DNA of 33,696 nt from Mesorhizobium sp. (GCA_022833215.1 JAIPUZ010000087.1:1-33696); one strand, 5' to 3'. Positions 1 through 8,834 are shown, counted from the stretch's first letter. Program-made: numbers and translations. Notes: generated from the letters alone by a model not told the origin.

Positions 1-96
1 GCGACATGCCTGTCGGTATGCGTCTACATCCTCTTCACATGGCTCGGTAACAGGCTCTTCGCAAAGTGGCACGAGTCCGGCGCAAGCCAGAACTGA
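1..96 (+). CDS. ABC transporter permease, C-terminal end (partial)
   Basis: The reading frame is open from base 1 and ends at TGA 94-96. It encodes about 31 residues: a hydrophobic stretch (CVYILFTWLGNRLF) followed by a short polar tail (AKWHESGASQN). This looks like the last membrane helix and cytoplasmic tail of an ABC permease. The gene lies 51 bp before a NitT/TauT-type binding protein on the same strand, so a permease of the same importer is the natural reading. The fragment is too short for family assignment from sequence alone; the call rests on hydrophobicity and context. Confidence 0.6.
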   Translation, partial: ATCLSVCVYILFTWLGNRLFAKWHESGASQN

Positions 97-147
97 ACGC
101 ACAAATCTCGAAACCTCACACACAACCAAATTCCAAAGGGGAGATAC

Positions 148-1302
148 ATGAAGATTTTGAGAAGCGTTCTGCTGGCGGCGACCGCCATGGCAGTACCGGT
201 CGCCGTGCAGGCAGCAGAGCCCGGAGAAAGGGCAAGGCAGGCTTATACGACGCCGCTCGCAGATGTCTGTCCGAATCCCTTCATCATTCAGAAGGACTGG
301 CTGGCGCAGGCAGAACAGGGCGGCCTTTTCAACATGATCGGCGGTGGCGGCAAGATGGAAAGTGGCCGCTACAGCGGGCCGCTGGGCAGCACCGGCATTG
401 ATCTCGTTATTCTGGAAGGCGGCGGCGGCATGGGCCTGGGAGATGGCGAGACTGCCTATTCGGCCCTGCATCTGGGCAACTCCAAGGCCGGACTGAAGCC
501 GCATCTGGGCTATCAGGAACTCGACAACGCCTTCGCGTTCTCGAAGCGTTTCCCTGTTGTGGGCGTCATCGCGCCGCTGGAGACCGCACCGCAGGGTCTG
601 TTCTGGGATCGCGGAACCTATCCCGAAGGCTTCAGGAGTATGGATGATCTGAAGGCTTTCGCCGAAGCCGGCAAGGGTATGATCTATGTCTCGACCATAC
701 AGCGCACCTTTGGTCTGTTTCTGGTCAAATCCGGCGTGCCGCGTGAGGTTTTTGTGGAAGGCTACCGTGGCGACGGAGAGAATTTCGTCACCAACAACGG
801 CACCTGGCTCAATCAGGGCTTCGTGACCTCAGAGCCCTACATCTTCTCGACAGGCAAAAACTGGAACAAGCCGATCGATGCCGTGACGGTGGGCGAACTC
901 GGCTATCCCAACTATACCGGCATGCTCGCGGTTGCGACCAACCGTCTGGAAGAGCTCGCACCCTGTCTTGAAAAGCTGGTGCCGATTATCCAGCAATCGA
1001 TGATCGACTACATCACCGACGGCAGCGAAGTGCTGCAACTCCTTCATGAGTTCAACGAGAAGGGCCACGGCACCTCATGGTGGAAAACGCCCATGAACGA
1101 ACTCGAATTTGCGTGGAAGACGATGGGCGAACGCATCGTCTCGAACGGCAACAACGATACCGTGGGCGATTTTGACATGGACCGCGTGGCAAAGATGCTC
1201 GAAATCGTGAAACCGTGGCTCGATGAGCGGGCGCACGAGGATGTATCCCCTGAAATGGTGGTGACCAACCGCTTCATCGATCCCTCAATAGGGTTCAGGT
1301 AA
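148..1302 (+). CDS. ABC transporter substrate-binding protein, NitT/TauT (SsuA/THI5-like) type
   Basis: A 384-residue periplasmic protein. The first ~22 residues are a Sec signal peptide (MKILRSVLLAATAMAVPVAVQA) with an AxA-type cleavage site. The mature part has the features of SsuA/THI5-like binding proteins: a GGGGKMESGRY stretch and an LVILEGGGGMGLGDGETAYSAL-like segment near residues 85-110, and a long helical C-terminus. The ATG at 148 follows a good Shine-Dalgarno (GGGGAGA). The gene follows a permease tail and is the last gene of its transcript, because a strong terminator lies 66 bp downstream. Such proteins deliver small sulfonates, nitrate, pyrimidine precursors or aromatics to the permease; the ligand cannot be read from the sequence. 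Confidence 0.85.
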   Translation: MKILRSVLLAATAMAVPVAVQAAEPGERARQAYTTPLADVCPNPFIIQKDWLAQAEQGGLFNMIGGGGKMESGRYSGPLGSTGIDLVILEGGGGMGLGDGETAYSALHLGNSKAGLKPHLGYQELDNAFAFSKRFPVVGVIAPLETAPQGLFWDRGTYPEGFRSMDDLKAFAEAGKGMIYVSTIQRTFGLFLVKSGVPREVFVEGYRGDGENFVTNNGTWLNQGFVTSEPYIFSTGKNWNKPIDAVTVGELGYPNYTGMLAVATNRLEELAPCLEKLVPIIQQSMIDYITDGSEVLQLLHEFNEKGHGTSWWKTPMNELEFAWKTMGERIVSNGNNDTVGDFDMDRVAKMLEIVKPWLDERAHEDVSPEMVVTNRFIDPSIGFR

Positions 1303-1367
1303 GTCCGCAAGCCATAGCGGGACAAGGAGGCCGACATCCGCGATCTTGTCCGCGGACGCCAGCTTTG

Positions 1368-1398
1368 ACAGGGCCGGAAGTCACCGGCCCTGTTTTTT
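1368..1398 (+). terminator. Rho-independent terminator of the NitT/TauT-type operon
   Basis: A perfect 10-bp GC-rich stem (ACAGGGCCGG at 1368-1377 pairing with CCGGCCCTGT at 1384-1393) encloses a 6-nt loop (AAGTCA). It is followed directly by a run of T to 1398. The T-run is only on the + strand, so it ends the transcript of the binding-protein gene and is not expected to stop transcripts arriving from the right. Confidence 0.9.
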
Positions 1399-1429
1399 AC
1401 GCGCAGTCGCGGGTTGAGCGGCACGTCGC

Positions 1430-1558
1430 CCGAAGGCGGGCCTCATGAAGACCCTCAAGGGGTTCACACCTTACGAATTCATCTGCAAAAAATGGACTTC
1501 AGAGCCGGATCGGTTCATCTTCGATCCAATCCATCAAATGCCGGGACCGAACACCTAG
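1430..1558 (+). pseudogene. IS481-type transposase, C-terminal remnant
   Basis: The + frame ending at TAG 1556-1558 reads MKTLKGFTPYEFICKKW (from 1445), then TSEPDRFIFDPIHQMPG, then PNT and stop. This is the characteristic extreme C-terminus of rhizobial IS481-family DDE transposases (LKGLTPYEFICK ... NPIHQMPGLN). About 43 codons of similarity remain and the rest of the transposase is missing, so this is a scar. Its stop codon overlaps the stop of the convergent PLP-enzyme gene in the palindrome CTAG at 1555-1558. Confidence 0.8.
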
Positions 1559-2670
1559 GCTGGCATTTCCAATAAGGAGCATAAGCCGGTATCCAGAAAC
1601 GCCTCGATACGCTGACGCCAATCCGCGATGTCGATTTTCTGCTCTGCCAGCCAGGCGTCGTTGAAATAGGTGTTTTCGTAGCGCTCTCCGCTGTCACAGA
1701 TGAGGGTGACGATGGAACCTTCCCGACCGTGTCGCATCATATCGGATGCCATGCACAGCGCACCGATGAAATTGGTACCGGTGGATCCGCCAACGCGTCG
1801 GAACAGGCGCTCCGAGAGCACTCGGGTGGCTGCGATTGAGGCTGCGTCGGGGACGAGGATCATTTCGTCGATGACGCCGGGGATGAAGGACGGTTCAACG
1901 CGGGGGCGTCCGATACCCTCTATGCGTGAACCGGTGGCGGTGACGGAGGTGTCGCCGGTGCACCAGGCTTCGTAAAAGGCCGAATTCTCCACGTCGACGA
2001 CGCAGAGGCGGGTTGCCAGATTGCGATAGCGGATGAAGCGCCCAATGGTGGCGGAAGTGCCGCCAGTGCCGGCACTCATCACGACCCAATCGGGAATCGA
2101 ATGCTGTTCGCTCGACATCTGTCGGAAAATGCTCTCGGCAATGTTATTGTTGCCGCGCCAGTCAGTGGCACGTTCAGCATTGGTGAACTGATCGAGATAA
2201 TAGCCGCCAGTTTCATCGGCTATTTTCTGAGCCATAGCGTAGACTTCGCCGGCGTTTTCCACGAAGTGGCATTGTCCGCCGAAACTGGTGATGGACTCGA
2301 CCTTCTGCTGGCTGGTCGAGCGCGGCATGACGGCCACGAAAGGCAGGCTCAGCAGTCTTGCGAAATAGGCCTCGGACACCGCCGTCGACCCGGACGAAGC
2401 CTCGACCAGCGTGGTGCCCCGGCGAATGCAGCCGTTGCAGATGCCATACAAGAAAAGCGAACGGGCAAGCCGATGTTTGAGACTCCCGGTGGGATGGGAG
2501 CTTTCGTCCTTGAGATAGATGGAAATGCCCCTTAGGCCAGGAAAGTCGGGCATAACGAGATGCGTATCGGCCGAACGGCGCCCGTCGGCCTCAAGAATGT
2601 CTATCGCCCGGCGCGTCCAATCCCGGTCGTCCTCTGACAGGCGGCTTACGAACTTTTGGCACTGTTCCAT
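1555..2670 (-). CDS. PLP-dependent cysteine synthase-like enzyme (possible L-cysteine desulfhydrase)
   Basis: A 371-residue fold-type II PLP enzyme of the cysteine synthase/cystathionine beta-synthase superfamily. Visible sites: Schiff-base lysine ~K65 in HPTGSLKHR; substrate loop SSGSTAVS (~92-99); phosphate-binding loop [13 protein letters not shown]; and near the C-terminus CDSGERY, whose serine should contact the pyridine nitrogen. The length and the [16 protein letters not shown] pattern fit the 'cysteine synthase family' proteins of proteobacteria, some of which act as cysteine desulfhydrases, rather than CysK or CysM. The ATG at 2670 is chosen because it has an AGGAAG Shine-Dalgarno and lies 2 bp after the RidA-like stop; the longer open frame upstream would run inside that gene. 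Whether it makes or degrades cysteine cannot be decided here. Confidence 0.82.
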   Translation of the reverse strand: MEQCQKFVSRLSEDDRDWTRRAIDILEADGRRSADTHLVMPDFPGLRGISIYLKDESSHPTGSLKHRLARSLFLYGICNGCIRRGTTLVEASSGSTAVSEAYFARLLSLPFVAVMPRSTSQQKVESITSFGGQCHFVENAGEVYAMAQKIADETGGYYLDQFTNAERATDWRGNNNIAESIFRQMSSEQHSIPDWVVMSAGTGGTSATIGRFIRYRNLATRLCVVDVENSAFYEAWCTGDTSVTATGSRIEGIGRPRVEPSFIPGVIDEMILVPDAASIAATRVLSERLFRRVGGSTGTNFIGALCMASDMMRHGREGSIVTLICDSGERYENTYFNDAWLAEQKIDIADWRQRIEAFLDTGLCSLLEMPA

Positions 2671-2672
2671 TC

Positions 2673-2975
2673 TCAGGCTTCCTTCCTCAGAGCGACGATG
2701 GCCTCGACTTCGACGGATGCGCCTTTGGGGCGTGCGGAAACCTCGATGGCCGACGTCTTGACCAGATCCGCAAGGCCAGCCCCTGCGGCGGTCGCGATGG
2801 TGGAGACATTGGCGAGGCACTGCCGCATCTGACCGGGCGCATCGCTCGCTGCGAACCGTTCTGTCGCGGGGGCCAGCGGAAGCTGGCCCGATATGAACAA
2901 CAGTCCATTTGCCGCTATGGCTTGCGAACAGGGCCCGATGGCTGCAGGGGCACTTTCGATGGCGATCTGCTTCAC
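2673..2975 (-). CDS. RidA-family protein with an internal deletion, probably inactive
   Basis: RidA proteins are ~125-130-residue trimeric deaminases that hydrolyse reactive enamine/imine intermediates made by PLP enzymes. This one has only 100 residues. The N-terminal two thirds are normal ([39 protein letters not shown]). The sequence then jumps to [20 protein letters not shown], so about 28 residues (the usual VFLxD ... VYxxFF ... PPAR segment) are missing in frame. The deletion removes the conserved catalytic arginine (Arg105 in E. coli RidA), and the usual tyrosine of IGPYSQ is cysteine here. The gene is cotranscribed with the PLP enzyme, a classic pairing. Confidence 0.8.
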   Translation of the reverse strand: MKQIAIESAPAAIGPCSQAIAANGLLFISGQLPLAPATERFAASDAPGQMRQCLANVSTIATAAGAGLADLVKTSAIEVSARPKGASVEVEAIVALRKEA

Positions 2976-3035
2976 GGCAAAACTTTCTGCAGGCGAATGG
3001 ATGGTGCTGATGTAAAGCTTAAGCCGTAGATTGCT

Positions 3036-3051
3036 ATAGAAAAAATACTAT
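3036..3051. promoter_or_regulatory. AT-rich inverted repeat in the ridA-lysR intergenic region
   Basis: ATAG (3036-3039), 8 bp of A/T, then CTAT (3048-3051) form a short inverted repeat in the 118-bp region between the divergent RidA-like and lysR genes. LysR-type regulators usually have a second, activation half-site near the target -35 region, and this is one candidate. The arms are short, so this is suggestive only. Confidence 0.35.
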
Positions 3052-3065
3052 GTCATGATATGAGT

Positions 3066-3082
3066 TATCGTACATCACGATA
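3066..3082. promoter_or_regulatory. LysR-type operator (T-N11-A box)
   Basis: A perfect 17-bp inverted repeat, TATCGT-ACATC-ACGATA, ends 11 bp before the lysR ATG at 3094. Its core TCGT-N5-ACGA is a textbook T-N11-A LysR box (T3068, A3080). Its position between divergent genes fits autoregulation of lysR and control of the RidA-like/PLP enzyme pair. A related box (14830-14846) precedes the large operon at 14.8 kb. Confidence 0.72.
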
Positions 3083-3093
3083 GGGTCGTGCAG

Positions 3094-4014
3094 ATGCGTC
3101 TGGACCAGTTGCGGTATTTCGTTGCGGCCGCCGAACGCGGCAGCATTTCAGAGGCGGCACGTCGCGTGCACCTCGCACAGCCGGCTTTTTCTGCACATAT
3201 CAAGGCGCTGGAACATGATCTGGGGGTGCAACTCTTTGAGCGCCGCGCCAAGGGTGTTGTGATGACGGAGGCCGGAAAACGCTTCTACGACGGCGCCGTT
3301 GCGCTACTCCGGCATGCCGAACAGATCCGTCACGAGGCGCAATCATCGAGCGGAACGCTGAGCGGCGAGGTGCGGATCGTGTTGGCCAGTTCCATCACTC
3401 CGCTGCTTGCCGGGCAGGTTTTCGTCCAGGCCCAGCGTCTCTATCCGCAAGTGCGCTTGTCGATATTGGATCTGCTCCGGGTGGCGAGCGAAAATCTCGT
3501 GACATCGCGGCTCGTGGATTTTGCGCTGTTGCCCAATGCCACCACTCTCGCAGGCTCACTTTCCGAGCCGGTTCTGTCGCAGGATCTCTACCTGGTCGGC
3601 CGCAAATTTCCCAATGGCATCGGGGACGTTATCGATTTTAAAGAACTGCACCATTTTCCCTTGGTGATGGGCGGCCGGCACAATCAGCTGCGTATCGATC
3701 TCGAAAACACCGCCGCCCGGCGCAGCCAGCGCATCAACGTCATATCCGAGCAGGATTCGCTTTCGGTTTATCGCAGCATTGTTCTGAGCGGCGACTATTA
3801 CACCGTCGTGCCCTATTCCGCCTATTCCGTCGAAATCGAAAGCGGCTGCCTGCGGGCGGCGCGCATCGTACGGCCGTCGGTAGAGCGCACGATATCCTTC
3901 GTCTGGCACGAATACTCGGAAATATCGGCGCCGGCGAAGGTGATTATGGAACTTCTGCGCGAATCCATCAGCGACATGATTGCCGCCGGAACGTTTCGCG
4001 GACGCCTGCTTTAA
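3094..4014 (+). CDS. LysR-family transcriptional regulator
   Basis: A 306-residue LysR-type regulator. Residues ~1-60 are the winged helix-turn-helix (MRLDQLRYFVAAAERGS, then EAARRVHLAQPAFSAHIKAL and LGVQLFER). Residues ~90-300 are a two-lobed effector-binding domain, recognisable as of the Nac/Cbl-like group (GEVRIVLASSITPLLAG). The ATG at 3094 is preferred over a GTG two codons upstream because AGGG lies 8-11 bases before it. The gene is divergent from the RidA-like/PLP enzyme pair and convergent with the molybdoenzyme gene, sharing the TTAA stop overlap at 4011-4014. Two similar T-N11-A boxes suggest that it controls both itself and the - strand operon starting at 14.8 kb. The effector is unknown. 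Confidence 0.88.
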   Translation: MRLDQLRYFVAAAERGSISEAARRVHLAQPAFSAHIKALEHDLGVQLFERRAKGVVMTEAGKRFYDGAVALLRHAEQIRHEAQSSSGTLSGEVRIVLASSITPLLAGQVFVQAQRLYPQVRLSILDLLRVASENLVTSRLVDFALLPNATTLAGSLSEPVLSQDLYLVGRKFPNGIGDVIDFKELHHFPLVMGGRHNQLRIDLENTAARRSQRINVISEQDSLSVYRSIVLSGDYYTVVPYSAYSVEIESGCLRAARIVRPSVERTISFVWHEYSEISAPAKVIMELLRESISDMIAAGTFRGRLL

Positions 4015-6305
4015 CGCTTTTCGTCGCCCTGTAGAGTCTTGCCGGGAACAGGGCCCTGCCATTTACGGATGGAGACAAGGCAGGAATTGGGGGCTGTGGC
4101 CTGTGCAAGGGTGGATGTCGGCAAGATCGAGGTTAGCGTGTTTGGGTTGCCACCCCGGTCGATAGGCAACCGGCCGTCATTCTCGACGGGATCGAACCAG
4201 GCTCCGGTTTGCAACACCACGACACAGCTCATGAGGTGCGGGACCAGCCTGACGCTGGCGAGAACGCGGCCGCGATCATTGAATAGCTCCGCAACGTCCC
4301 CGTCAGCAAGACCGAGCTGATCCGCGTCGGCTGCGCTGATCTCGAGGGGTTCGAGCCCATTGCGCTTGGACGCTTTGCTGGGCATGGCACCGTCCAACTG
4401 GCTGTGCAGCCGTTTGACCGGTTGCGGCGACAGCAGGTGGAACGGGTGCCGCCTGGCAGCCGGAGAAAGAAGGCATTCCTCAGGCTCAAGCCAGGTAGCA
4501 TGGCCCGGATGGTCAGCATAGCCGAAGTCGGCGACAATGCGCGAATACAGTTCGATGCGGCCCGAAGGCGTGCTCAGGGGCGACGTTGCCGGATCGGCCG
4601 CGAAGGCCTGGAAATGGTCTGCCGGTGCAGGTGCGGGCGCGAAAATATCGAGGCCGGCAAAGCCGGCGCTGAAGAATGCTTCGGCCTCAGGGAGTTCCGG
4701 AAATCGTTCGCGATAGCCCTGGTAGAGATGATCGAGCCAGGCCTGCTCGCTCCGGCTCTCCGAAAAGGCAGGCTCCAGACCCATCACAGCCGCTATTCGC
4801 CGCAGCCCATCATGGTCTGACAGCACACCCTGTGGCGGATCCATGATCTTGCGGGAATAGATCAGCCAGTTGTCACGCGAGGAGGCAGCGATATCGTTGC
4901 GTTCGAACGGCAGTGCTGCCGGCAGGACGATATCTGCCATGCGCGCCGTTGCTGTCCATACCGACTCCGATACGATCACGGTCCGGGGCTGACGGAAAGC
5001 CGATGCCAGTCGGTTGAGATCCTGATGGTGATGAAACGGATTGCCTCCGGCCCACCACACGAGGCCGATCTGCGGCAGCGGCAGCACCTTGCCGTTGTAC
5101 TCGATGTTGTCCGTATTGCCTTCGAGCAGTTCGGTGATACGTGCAACGGGGATATATGCCTTTACCGGGTTAGCCCCCTGCGACACCGACGGCCCCTTGA
5201 GGCGGCGTACAGGCTGACCGACCGAGTTGACGGCGGTGAGGCCGAAGGCAAAGCCACAACCGCGCTTGCCGACATGACCGGCCATGGACGCCAGGGAAAT
5301 CGCCGCCCAATAGGGCTGCTCGCCGAAGCGGGCACGCTGCAGCGACCAGCCGAGATTGAGAAGGCTCGGCTTTCTTACAATGTCCCGTGCCAAAGTACGG
5401 ATGATGTCGGCATCGACCCCGGTGATCGCTGATGCCCAGTCTGACGTCTTCGCAATGCCGTCATCCATCCCGTTCAAGTATCGGGCGAACTCTTCAAAGC
5501 CGACCGTGCAGCGATCGAGAAAAGCATGATCGGCAAGACCTTCGGCGAGAATCGTATGACAGAGGCCCAGCATCAGGGCCGTGTCGGTATTGGGTCTGAT
5601 GAAGTGATGGACGACACACGAGCCAGCGGGAGCGTCTGCGGCACTCGGCGAAAAGACCACCATGGCCTTGCCGCTCGCCGCATAGCTGAGCAGTGCCGGG
5701 CTGGCCCGGTGCGCGCCGGTGCCCCCGGCTTCGACCTGGCCGTTGGTCAACCGGAAACCGCCGAACCCGACAAAAAGCTCGCAACCAGCGAAAATGTCGC
5801 TCCAGGACGGAGCGGTGTCGCAGGCGTCGCGATAGTCAGCACCGAGCACATGCGGCAGGAACACCCCCGCTGCGCCATAGCTGTAGGTGTTTACGGCGGA
5901 GGTAAAACCGCCGCAAAGGTTGAGGAAGCGCTTAAGCTGGCTTTGCGCGTGGTGAAAACGTCCAGCGCTCGCCCAGCCATAGGAGCCGCCGAAAATGCCC
6001 TGGTTACCCAGCGTGCGTCGCGTGTGGTTGATTTCCCCGGCGACAAGCGGCGCGACCTCGTCCCATCCGAGTGACACGAAGTCGTCGCGCCCGCGCGCGG
6101 ACCGGTTGGCTGGGTCGTCTCGGTTATCGAGCCAGCCCTTACGCACCTTGGGCGACAGAACGCGATCGGGATGACGGGCCAGATCGAGAAAGGCCATGCC
6201 GACCGGCGAGGGATCGGGATCATGCCGGAAAGGATGAAGGACTGGAGTTCCTGCGGCATCCGTCCCGACTTCATATGTGCCCAGATGGCTGGCAAAAAGA
6301 TGCAT
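4011..6305 (-). CDS. Molybdopterin-dependent oxidoreductase, BisC/TorA/DMSO-reductase group
   Basis: A 764-residue enzyme of the DMSO reductase family that binds bis-MGD molybdenum. There is no N-terminal Cys-rich 4Fe-4S motif and no twin-arginine signal, which fits the cytoplasmic biotin-sulfoxide reductase (BisC) branch. The motif GGSYGWASAGRFHHAQ contains the expected Mo-ligand serine (~S113). Other landmarks are WWAGGNPFHHHQD, VLPAALPFERNDI and the C-terminal MGD-binding domain (PFHLLSPQPVKRLHSQLDG, NDRGRVLASVRLVPHL). Known relatives reduce biotin sulfoxide, free methionine sulfoxide or TMAO. It is the last gene of the peptide-transporter operon, 91 bp after the binding protein, with a stem-loop in the gap. 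The ATG at 6305 is the first that gives a family-like N-terminus; AGGAAG lies ~12 bases upstream. The longer open frame would run back into the binding-protein gene. Confidence 0.85.
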   Translation of the reverse strand: MHLFASHLGTYEVGTDAAGTPVLHPFRHDPDPSPVGMAFLDLARHPDRVLSPKVRKGWLDNRDDPANRSARGRDDFVSLGWDEVAPLVAGEINHTRRTLGNQGIFGGSYGWASAGRFHHAQSQLKRFLNLCGGFTSAVNTYSYGAAGVFLPHVLGADYRDACDTAPSWSDIFAGCELFVGFGGFRLTNGQVEAGGTGAHRASPALLSYAASGKAMVVFSPSAADAPAGSCVVHHFIRPNTDTALMLGLCHTILAEGLADHAFLDRCTVGFEEFARYLNGMDDGIAKTSDWASAITGVDADIIRTLARDIVRKPSLLNLGWSLQRARFGEQPYWAAISLASMAGHVGKRGCGFAFGLTAVNSVGQPVRRLKGPSVSQGANPVKAYIPVARITELLEGNTDNIEYNGKVLPLPQIGLVWWAGGNPFHHHQDLNRLASAFRQPRTVIVSESVWTATARMADIVLPAALPFERNDIAASSRDNWLIYSRKIMDPPQGVLSDHDGLRRIAAVMGLEPAFSESRSEQAWLDHLYQGYRERFPELPEAEAFFSAGFAGLDIFAPAPAPADHFQAFAADPATSPLSTPSGRIELYSRIVADFGYADHPGHATWLEPEECLLSPAARRHPFHLLSPQPVKRLHSQLDGAMPSKASKRNGLEPLEISAADADQLGLADGDVAELFNDRGRVLASVRLVPHLMSCVVVLQTGAWFDPVENDGRLPIDRGGNPNTLTSILPTSTLAQATAPNSCLVSIRKWQGPVPGKTLQGDEKR

Positions 6306-6349
6306 GATGGTGCCAATCTTCCTGATGGCCGCTTGGCCAGGTCGGAGCA

Positions 6350-6378
6350 GGTCACCGCACAAAAAATGCGCGGTGACC
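6350..6378 (-). repeat. Intercistronic 12-bp stem-loop
   Basis: On the - strand this reads GGTCACCGCGCA, a T5 loop, then TGTGCGGTGACC: 12 pairs, one of them a G-U wobble. It lies between the binding-protein stop (6397) and the molybdoenzyme start (6305). There is no T-run after the stem, so it is more likely an mRNA-stabilising or partial-attenuation hairpin than a terminator. It could uncouple strong binding-protein expression from low enzyme expression. Confidence 0.65.
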
Positions 6379-6396
6379 TCGTTTGGGCGCCCGACC

Positions 6397-7893
6397 TTAC
6401 TTGGCCGGGTGCATGTCGAAAGCGCGGACCCAGTCGTCACCACGCGGCGTCCATGTGACGTCGTTGGAATAGGCGTAGGTTGCGGGCTGGGTGTAAAGGA
6501 AGATGGCCGGCGCCTGGTCGCACATGATGTCGGTCGCCTTCCTGTAGGCAGTGAGACGAACGGCTTCGTCGGTGCTCGAGCGCCCCTCTTCCAGTGCAGC
6601 GCCGAAGTCGGCATTGTCCCAGTAGGCGTAGTTGTTGCCGGGTGCGAATAGGGTCAGAAGACCATCGGCATCGATGGTTGGCCAGGCCTGGGCAAGAAGC
6701 GAGGTGGCGGCCAATTTCTTGGTCTGCAGATACTTGTTCATATAGACCGAAAATTCCATCTCGTTAATCTGCAGGTTCACCCCGACATCGGCCAATTGTG
6801 CGGCGATCACCTGGGCGACTTCGGTGCCTTGCAGATAAACGCCGACCGGCACATCGAAGGGGATCGGCTGGCTGAGATCGGCGCCCGACTCGCTCAGCAG
6901 CTGCATCGCTTTGTCAGGATTGTACTCGTACGGTTTTAGGTCAGGATTGTAGCCAAAGTAGTTTTCCGAAAGAATCTGGCATTGCGACGGCTGGGCGAGC
7001 CCATTGAAGAGCGCAGCCGAAATGCCCTCCTTGTCGATGGCATAGTTCAAAGCCTGGCGCACCTTGGCGTTGTCGAGCGGCGGCACCGTGGTGTTGAACT
7101 TGATCATGACACTGCGCGTCGAGTTCACGGCACCGGCAGTGGCCTGGCCACTCTGGTTGATGCGGTCGAGTTCGGTCACCGGAATGCCGGTGATGAGATC
7201 GACCTCACCAGCCAGCAAGCCTGCGATACGGCTGCCGGTTTCAGGAATGGTGCGGAAGGTCACCTTGTCGAATTCGGCCTTGTCACCGAAGAAGTTGGGA
7301 TTGGGCTTAAGGACGATCGATTCACCGGGAACCACCGAATCCATAACATAGGGCCCGCCGGACATGGTTTCGGTCACGGGATTGTGCTCGCTTGCCCAGA
7401 CCGGCGGCAGCAACAGGAACATGGAGAGCTGGGCGACAAAAGCGGGATAGGGTGAGGACGTCTTCACCTCAAGCATGGTGGGCGAGAGGACGTTGATTTC
7501 CGACACGAGCGTAAACCAGCCGGCAACGCGAGCTTTCAGCTCGGGATTGCGGACCCGTTCGAGGTTCCACTTGACGGCTTCGGCGTCGAGCGGTTCGCCG
7601 TTCGAGAAGGTGGCGCCATCGCGCAGCGTGAAGTGCCACGTGTTGTCGTCAATCAGCTTCCACTCGGTTGCGAGGCTGCCATGCAGCTCCAGGTCGGCGC
7701 CGCGCAGCACCAGAGTCGGATAGATGTGGCTCAGCACGCTGAGATCGCTGCCGACCGAGGCGGTCATGTGGGGGTCGAACGTGTTGACCTGGTTTGACAG
7801 GGCGATGGTGAGATCGGCGGCATTTACCGCGAGCGTTGCCATCGGGCTGGCCAGGATTGTGGTTCCGATAAAAGCTGCTTTCAGAGACTTCAT
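6397..7893 (-). CDS. ABC transporter substrate-binding protein, peptide/nickel family 5 (DppA-like)
   Basis: A 498-residue periplasmic protein of solute-binding family 5. Residues 1-26 form a signal peptide (MKSLKAAFIGTTILASP ... NAA). The mature start LTIALSNQVNTFDPH and the later TWHFTLRDGATFSNGEPLDAEAV and LDNAKVRQALNYAIDKEGI stretches are hallmark family-5 motifs. The ATG at 7893 has an excellent AAGGAGGG Shine-Dalgarno. It follows the two ATPase genes and belongs with permeases at 11-12.8 kb. Family-5 proteins bind di/oligopeptides, opines, glutathione, nickel or other amino-acid conjugates; the ligand here is open. Confidence 0.9.
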   Translation of the reverse strand: MKSLKAAFIGTTILASPMATLAVNAADLTIALSNQVNTFDPHMTASVGSDLSVLSHIYPTLVLRGADLELHGSLATEWKLIDDNTWHFTLRDGATFSNGEPLDAEAVKWNLERVRNPELKARVAGWFTLVSEINVLSPTMLEVKTSSPYPAFVAQLSMFLLLPPVWASEHNPVTETMSGGPYVMDSVVPGESIVLKPNPNFFGDKAEFDKVTFRTIPETGSRIAGLLAGEVDLITGIPVTELDRINQSGQATAGAVNSTRSVMIKFNTTVPPLDNAKVRQALNYAIDKEGISAALFNGLAQPSQCQILSENYFGYNPDLKPYEYNPDKAMQLLSESGADLSQPIPFDVPVGVYLQGTEVAQVIAAQLADVGVNLQINEMEFSVYMNKYLQTKKLAATSLLAQAWPTIDADGLLTLFAPGNNYAYWDNADFGAALEEGRSSTDEAVRLTAYRKATDIMCDQAPAIFLYTQPATYAYSNDVTWTPRGDDWVRAFDMHPAK

Positions 7894-7931
7894 CACTTTG
7901 TGTTCCCTCCTTAGAACGTCTCGGCTGGCTT

Positions 7932-8834
7932 CTAGGCCAGCACGTAGTGATTTTCGCCGACCGGGCGCAGTTGCGCGTCCGCCGGAGATTTCTGAGTCTG
8001 ATAGTCGAAGCCGATGGGGCGGCGCTGCCGCTCCAGTTCGGGATCGGGCACCGGGATGGCCGACAGCAGGGCCTTGGTATAGGCGTGCTGGGGGTTGGCG
8101 AAGATGGCTTCGGTCGGCCCGATCTCGACCACGCGTCCGCGCAGCATGACCGCTACCCGGTGGCAAAGGTAGCGGATCATCGAAAGGTCGTGGGCAATGA
8201 AGAGATAGGTCAGCCCCAGCTTTTCCTGCAAGTCCTGGAACAGGTTGACGATCTGGGCCTGGATGGAGACATCGAGCGCGGTGATCGGCTCGTCGCACAC
8301 GATGAAGCGGGGATTGAGCGCAATGGCGCGCGCGATGCTGACGCGCTGTCGCTGGCCGCCGGAGAACTCGTGCGGATAACGTGTGGCAAAGCTCTGGTCG
8401 AGTCCGACCAGCGTAAACAGCTCCATGACGCGGGCACGGCGCTGTTGGCGATCCTTGAACAGACCGTGGACGATCAGCGGCTCTTCGACGAAATCGCCGA
8501 CGGTCATGCGCGGATTGAGCGAGGCATAGGGATCCTGGAAGATGATCTGCATTTCCTTGCGGTAGGGCTTGAGTTCCCGCTTGCTGAGACCCGTGATCCG
8601 GTTTCCGTCAAATTCGATCTCGCCACCCGTCGGCTTGTCCAGCTGAAGCAACACGCGCCCGGTCGTGCTCTTGCCTGAGCCGGATTCCCCGACCAGCCCC
8701 AACGTCTCGCCGGCCATGATTTCGAAGCTGACATTGTCGACGGCCCTGAACACCTGCCTGTTAGTGCTCATCAATCTTTCATCGCCGAAGGTCTTCTGGA
8801 GGCCAGTGACCCGTGCCAGGGGATGTTCGGTCAT
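7932..8834 (-). CDS. Peptide-type ABC transporter ATP-binding protein, DppF-like
   Basis: A 300-residue ATPase. Walker [10 protein letters not shown] (~48-56), Q-loop [14 protein letters not shown], signature [14 protein letters not shown], Walker B FIVCDEP and the H-loop FIAHDLS are all intact. The C-terminal [16 protein letters not shown] is typical of the OppF/DppF half of the oligopeptide transporter family. The start overlaps the stop of the DppD-like gene by ATGA (8831-8834). It lies 38 bp before the binding-protein gene. Confidence 0.92.
   Translation of the reverse strand: MTEHPLARVTGLQKTFGDERLMSTNRQVFRAVDNVSFEIMAGETLGLVGESGSGKSTTGRVLLQLDKPTGGEIEFDGNRITGLSKRELKPYRKEMQIIFQDPYASLNPRMTVGDFVEEPLIVHGLFKDRQQRRARVMELFTLVGLDQSFATRYPHEFSGGQRQRVSIARAIALNPRFIVCDEPITALDVSIQAQIVNLFQDLQEKLGLTYLFIAHDLSMIRYLCHRVAVMLRGRVVEIGPTEAIFANPQHAYTKALLSAIPVPDPELERQRRPIGFDYQTQKSPADAQLRPVGENHYVLA

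Noticed and set aside
1368-1398. Bidirectional use of the terminator for the PLP-enzyme transcript
   Set aside because: The T-run is only on the + strand; the - strand side is followed by CAAAGC.
1895-2535. Long open frames on either strand inside the PLP-enzyme gene
   Set aside because: They are Arg- or Ala-rich shadows of a clearly recognisable enzyme and have no family features.
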